DNA of 64,000 bases from Bdellovibrionales bacterium CG10_big_fil_rev_8_21_14_0_10_45_34 (GTDB taxonomy: Bacteria > Bdellovibrionota > Bdellovibrionia > Bdellovibrionales > 1-14-0-10-45-34): assembly GCA_002778785.1 (NCBI GenBank), contig PEZS01000001.1, positions 238,483-302,482 of the forward strand, given 5' to 3'. The notes below the pieces were generated by a model. The model saw nothing but the letters and a program-made list of their open reading frames with translations, did not search any database and was not told the DNA's origin. Both the position numbers and the translations under genes were made by a program. Below are positions 59,800-64,000 of the stretch, piece by piece; position 1 is the first letter of the stretch, and each line of letters starts with the position of its first letter.

Positions 59800-61242
59800 A
59801 TGAACGTCATTTCTACAGAGTCGGAAACCCATCCGGGCGTGTATATTTCAACCTACGGTTGCCAGATGAATGTCAACGATACGGAACGAATGAATTCCCT
59901 ATTGGAGATGATGAATTATCGGGCTGTGGAAACCCCTGATGAGGCCAGCCTCATTATTATCAACAGCTGCTCAGTGAGAGAAAAGCCAGTTCACAAAGTT
60001 CATTCAGAAGTCGGTCGCTACAAGAAGTTGAAAGGCAAGAACCCTGCGCTCAAAATTGGAGTGGCCGGGTGTGTGGCCCAGCAAGAAAAGAGCAAACTGT
60101 TATCGGATTTACCGATTTTGGATTTTGTACTGGGGCCTGACAACATTGACGAACTCCCAGAGATCGTATCGGCGATAACTCCTAAAATAACTTTTTCAGC
60201 GGAGATCGAGCCTATAGCAACCGACTTGATGGAGATGAGCCTAAGGGCGCCCGGCCCCAATGCAATTAGCTCCAAGACGATTCGCCCTAAAATGACTCGA
60301 GCAAAGTTTGATCATCAAAGGCCCTATCAGATTCAAACTTTGGTAAGAAACCCCGGCGTGGCTACTTTTGTGAATATCACCAAGGGTTGCGACAATTTCT
60401 GCACGTTTTGTATAGTACCATTTACCCGCGGACGCTTGAGGTCGCGATCATTAACGGAGCTGATTACAGATGTAAAAGTGCTTATCGATCGAGGAGTAAA
60501 AGAAGTCACTCTGCTAGGACAGAATGTGAATTCTTACGAATCATCTTGCGGGGCAAACTTCGCGGATCTCATGCGCACCCTCTGCGAAGACACTGATATA
60601 GCTCGAATAAGATATACGACTTCTCACCCGAAAGATTTTGATCAGCAGCTTGTAGATATATCTGCAAAATACCGAAGTAAGATTTGTGACTACATTCATT
60701 TGCCGGTTCAAGCTGGCAGCACTGAGATTTTAAAAAGAATGAACCGCGGCTATTCTCGTGACGAGTATTTGGCTAAGATTGAGATGATCAAAGCCGGCAT
60801 ACCCGGAGTTAGTTTAAGTACTGATGTCATTGTTGGCTTTCCTGGAGAAACCGAAGACGATTTTCGCCAAACGTTTGAACTTATACAAAGCGTAGGGTAC
60901 GAGTCGATTTACGCCTTTAAGTACAGTCCGAGGCCGTTTACAAAAGCGGCTCGATATCATGACCAAGTTTTGGAGGCGGACAAGTCGCGAAGACTCACCG
61001 AGCTACTGGAGATGCATAGAGAGCAAGTTTTTGAAAATGCACCTCTTGCGGAAGGCAAAACTTATGAAGTGTTGGTAGAGTCCTTCAATTCAGAGTCGTC
61101 TGTTGTCACCGGCAGGACGACCCAAAACAAAGTTGCACACTTTTTAGGTAGCACTGAAGATATTGGAAAGATGATCGACGTTCGAATCAATAAAGCATAC
61201 CCGCTCACGCTTTACGGTGAAAGGGTAGGGAGTCTGCTTTGA
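59800..61242 (+). CDS. miaB: tRNA-2-methylthio-N6-dimethylallyladenosine synthase MiaB
   Basis: This radical-SAM methylthiotransferase modifies A37 of tRNAs. The 480 residues start at ATG 59800 with AAGGA five bases upstream. The N-terminal UPF0004 domain has the cluster cysteines in STYGCQMNVND, INSCSVREKP and GVAGCVAQQEK. The radical SAM motif is GCDNFCTFCIVPFTRG. A C-terminal TRAM domain closes the protein (TYEVLVESFNSESSVVTGRTTQNKVAHF). All six cluster cysteines are present. It heads an operon with the next three genes, each overlapping or adjacent. Confidence 0.96.
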   Translation: MNVISTESETHPGVYISTYGCQMNVNDTERMNSLLEMMNYRAVETPDEASLIIINSCSVREKPVHKVHSEVGRYKKLKGKNPALKIGVAGCVAQQEKSKLLSDLPILDFVLGPDNIDELPEIVSAITPKITFSAEIEPIATDLMEMSLRAPGPNAISSKTIRPKMTRAKFDHQRPYQIQTLVRNPGVATFVNITKGCDNFCTFCIVPFTRGRLRSRSLTELITDVKVLIDRGVKEVTLLGQNVNSYESSCGANFADLMRTLCEDTDIARIRYTTSHPKDFDQQLVDISAKYRSKICDYIHLPVQAGSTEILKRMNRGYSRDEYLAKIEMIKAGIPGVSLSTDVIVGFPGETEDDFRQTFELIQSVGYESIYAFKYSPRPFTKAARYHDQVLEADKSRRLTELLEMHREQVFENAPLAEGKTYEVLVESFNSESSVVTGRTTQNKVAHFLGSTEDIGKMIDVRINKAYPLTLYGERVGSLL

Positions 61243-61925
61243 CCAAAACGAAGAAGGCAAAAAGTCGAACCGAGGTCAAAACGAAGCTTCAAAGTAACGT
61301 AAAACCTACACGTAAAGTAAAGCCTGTAAGCAAAGCGAAGCCCAAGGACAAATGGAGTCCTCAGAGCAAAGATCTACGTAAAAGTAAAACAAGTGCAAAA
61401 AGGAAGCCTCAGAAGAGTGTGCTTGAAGAAAAGTTGGAAACGCCAATTAAAGTAGACGGTTGGCTAAAACTACGCGAGCAGGGCGTTGTTTTGGGCAATG
61501 CAAACCAGCGCTCCATACTGCTCTTCAGAGTTTGCGACGACGAGAGAGTTCTGCCAGTTTGGTTAAACCCTGCTGAGGCGTTACTTGCTGCTTGGCGGGC
61601 CAATCCCGATCGAACGGGTAGTTCGCATAAGCTCAGTCGAGAAATCCTCGAAGATGTGAATGTGAAGATCAGTGAATGTCGATTTTCATCACTGCAGGCA
61701 GGCTCTCAGTTCATCGATGTCCTAGTTCATAGAAGGGCAAAATCTTATTGGATGAAGGCGCGTGCTGAAGAAAGCATGAGCTTTGTTTGTGAGTTCAACC
61801 CCACGTTTTGGGTCAAAGAAAGTGTTTTAAAAATGTCCCAAGAGGTTGAGGTTTCGATGAGAGAGTTTCATAGTATGCCAGAATTAAATGAGGAGCGACG
61901 AAGGCAGGGAAGATGGCTGTTCTAA
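61239..61925 (+). CDS. Bifunctional nuclease (DUF151)-like protein with basic N-terminal tail
   Basis: The 228-residue protein starts at TTG 61239, which overlaps the miaB TGA. About 65 residues of Lys/Arg-rich sequence (TKTKKAKSRTEVKTKLQ) precede a domain resembling DUF151. VLGNANQRSILLFRVCDDERVLPVWLNPAEALLAAW corresponds to the family's ILLL-LPIWIG-EA core, and SSHKLSREILEDVNVKISECRFSSLQAGSQFIDVLVH to the THDLL..FYA part. The usual acidic residues are only partly kept. It may bind nucleic acid; activity is uncertain. Confidence 0.65.
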   Translation: MTKTKKAKSRTEVKTKLQSNVKPTRKVKPVSKAKPKDKWSPQSKDLRKSKTSAKRKPQKSVLEEKLETPIKVDGWLKLREQGVVLGNANQRSILLFRVCDDERVLPVWLNPAEALLAAWRANPDRTGSSHKLSREILEDVNVKISECRFSSLQAGSQFIDVLVHRRAKSYWMKARAEESMSFVCEFNPTFWVKESVLKMSQEVEVSMREFHSMPELNEERRRQGRWLF

Positions 61926-62452
61926 AAGCCAATATCATTTCCGTTCGTGGGTTTACTCCCAAAATTCCCGAAAATGTATATGTGGCCAACAACGCCACGA
62001 TCATAGGCGATGTGACAATTGGGCAGGGTAGCTCCATTTGGTTTAACACAGTACTCAGAGGCGATGTTTTTGCTATAACAATTGGCGAATACAGCAACCT
62101 ACAAGATGGCACGATTGTGCATGGGACTTATCAGAAATGTGGCACTGCTATTGGTGATCGTGTGACAATTGGTCACGGTGTTATTTTGCATGGCTGCCAG
62201 ATAGACGATTTGTGCCTCATTGGAATGGGCGCGCTCATCATGGATAACGCTCATATTGAAAAACGCAGTATCGTTGGGGCTGGGAGCTTAGTCACAGAAG
62301 GAATGGTTATTCCAGAAGGTATGTTGGCTGTGGGGCGCCCGGCGAAAGTTGTTAGACACCTTAACGAAAAGGAACTCGCTTTTTTGGAACAATCTGCGAA
62401 GAACTACGTTGAGTACAGTAGTTGGTACGCAAGTGAGACGAAAGGCATATAA
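61913..62452 (+). CDS. Gamma-carbonic anhydrase-like hexapeptide protein
   Basis: This 179-residue left-handed beta-helix protein starts at ATG 61913, overlapping the previous gene by 13 bases. Hexapeptide repeats run through NATIIGDVTIGQGSSIWFNTVLRGD. Three candidate zinc His are in DGTIVHGTYQ and VTIGHGVILHGCQI, as in YrdA/CaiE-type gamma-carbonic anhydrases. The C-terminal helix (LNEKELAFLEQSAKNYVEYSSWY) is typical. Whether it hydrates CO2 is not established for this subgroup. Confidence 0.9.
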   Translation: MAVLKANIISVRGFTPKIPENVYVANNATIIGDVTIGQGSSIWFNTVLRGDVFAITIGEYSNLQDGTIVHGTYQKCGTAIGDRVTIGHGVILHGCQIDDLCLIGMGALIMDNAHIEKRSIVGAGSLVTEGMVIPEGMLAVGRPAKVVRHLNEKELAFLEQSAKNYVEYSSWYASETKGI

Positions 62453-62453
62453 G

Positions 62454-64000
<1,547 letters not shown>

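Overview
The window reads as chromosomal sequence of a Gram-negative bacterium, most likely a Bdellovibrio-like member of the Bdellovibrionota. That placement is an inference from the mixture of genes: lipid A and Kdo synthesis (lpxC, kdsA, an LptF/G permease), an L,D-transpeptidase with an NTF2-like tail, a receiver/PATAN/DnaJ/TPR fusion, a histone-like Lys/Ala-rich protein, a flagellar FliL, and many secreted proteins of unknown function. No rRNA, tRNA, CRISPR array, prophage or insertion sequence was recognised. Coding density is high, GTG and TTG starts are frequent, and short gene overlaps are common.

Layout. 0-8.3 kb: 3' end of spoVG, a small lipoprotein, lpxC, alanine dehydrogenase, a comEC split into a membrane gene and a metallo-beta-lactamase gene, a lipoprotein/LysM pair, and dprA. 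8.3-16.6 kb: a large unknown membrane protein, an LPS cluster (LptF/G permease, kdsA, family-2 glycosyltransferase), a degenerate receiver protein, and the receiver/J-domain fusion. 16.8-24.8 kb: thioredoxin, the elongasome cluster mreC-mreD-mrdA-rodA (no mreB), a PpiD-like chaperone, a TauE permease and a small zinc-ribbon protein. 24.9-30.9 kb: threonine dehydratase, a reduced hydantoinase-like A/B pair, hisC and cmk.

31-41.3 kb: a divergent pair of secreted CxxCH proteins lies between cmk and rpsA, with a perfect palindrome in the shared promoter region. Then comes an rpsA-sppA-HIT-epimerase-rhomboid run, an unlisted 57-residue small ORF, the L,D-transpeptidase, and a single fliL with a sigma-28-like promoter and a strong terminator. 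41.7-47.8 kb: an active/inactive M16 protease pair overlapping an outer-membrane-protein gene, and a cyclic-nucleotide-binding/zinc-ribbon protein.

48-57.7 kb: fumarylacetoacetase, maleylacetoacetate isomerase, 3-oxoacid CoA-transferase and thiolase together form the lower end of tyrosine breakdown to fumarate and acetyl-CoA. Interspersed are several secreted proteins, including a trypsin-like protease and a protein whose Cys/His spacing matches the CheD deamidase site. 57.8-64 kb: a histone-like protein, apaG, and a tight miaB / bifunctional-nuclease-like / gamma-carbonic-anhydrase / guaB operon. The guaB stop codon opens a TAAG tetranucleotide tract that runs to the window edge.

The most unusual items are the secreted CheD-like protein, the divergent CxxCH pair, the receiver/J-domain fusion, the split comEC and the long TAAG repeat.
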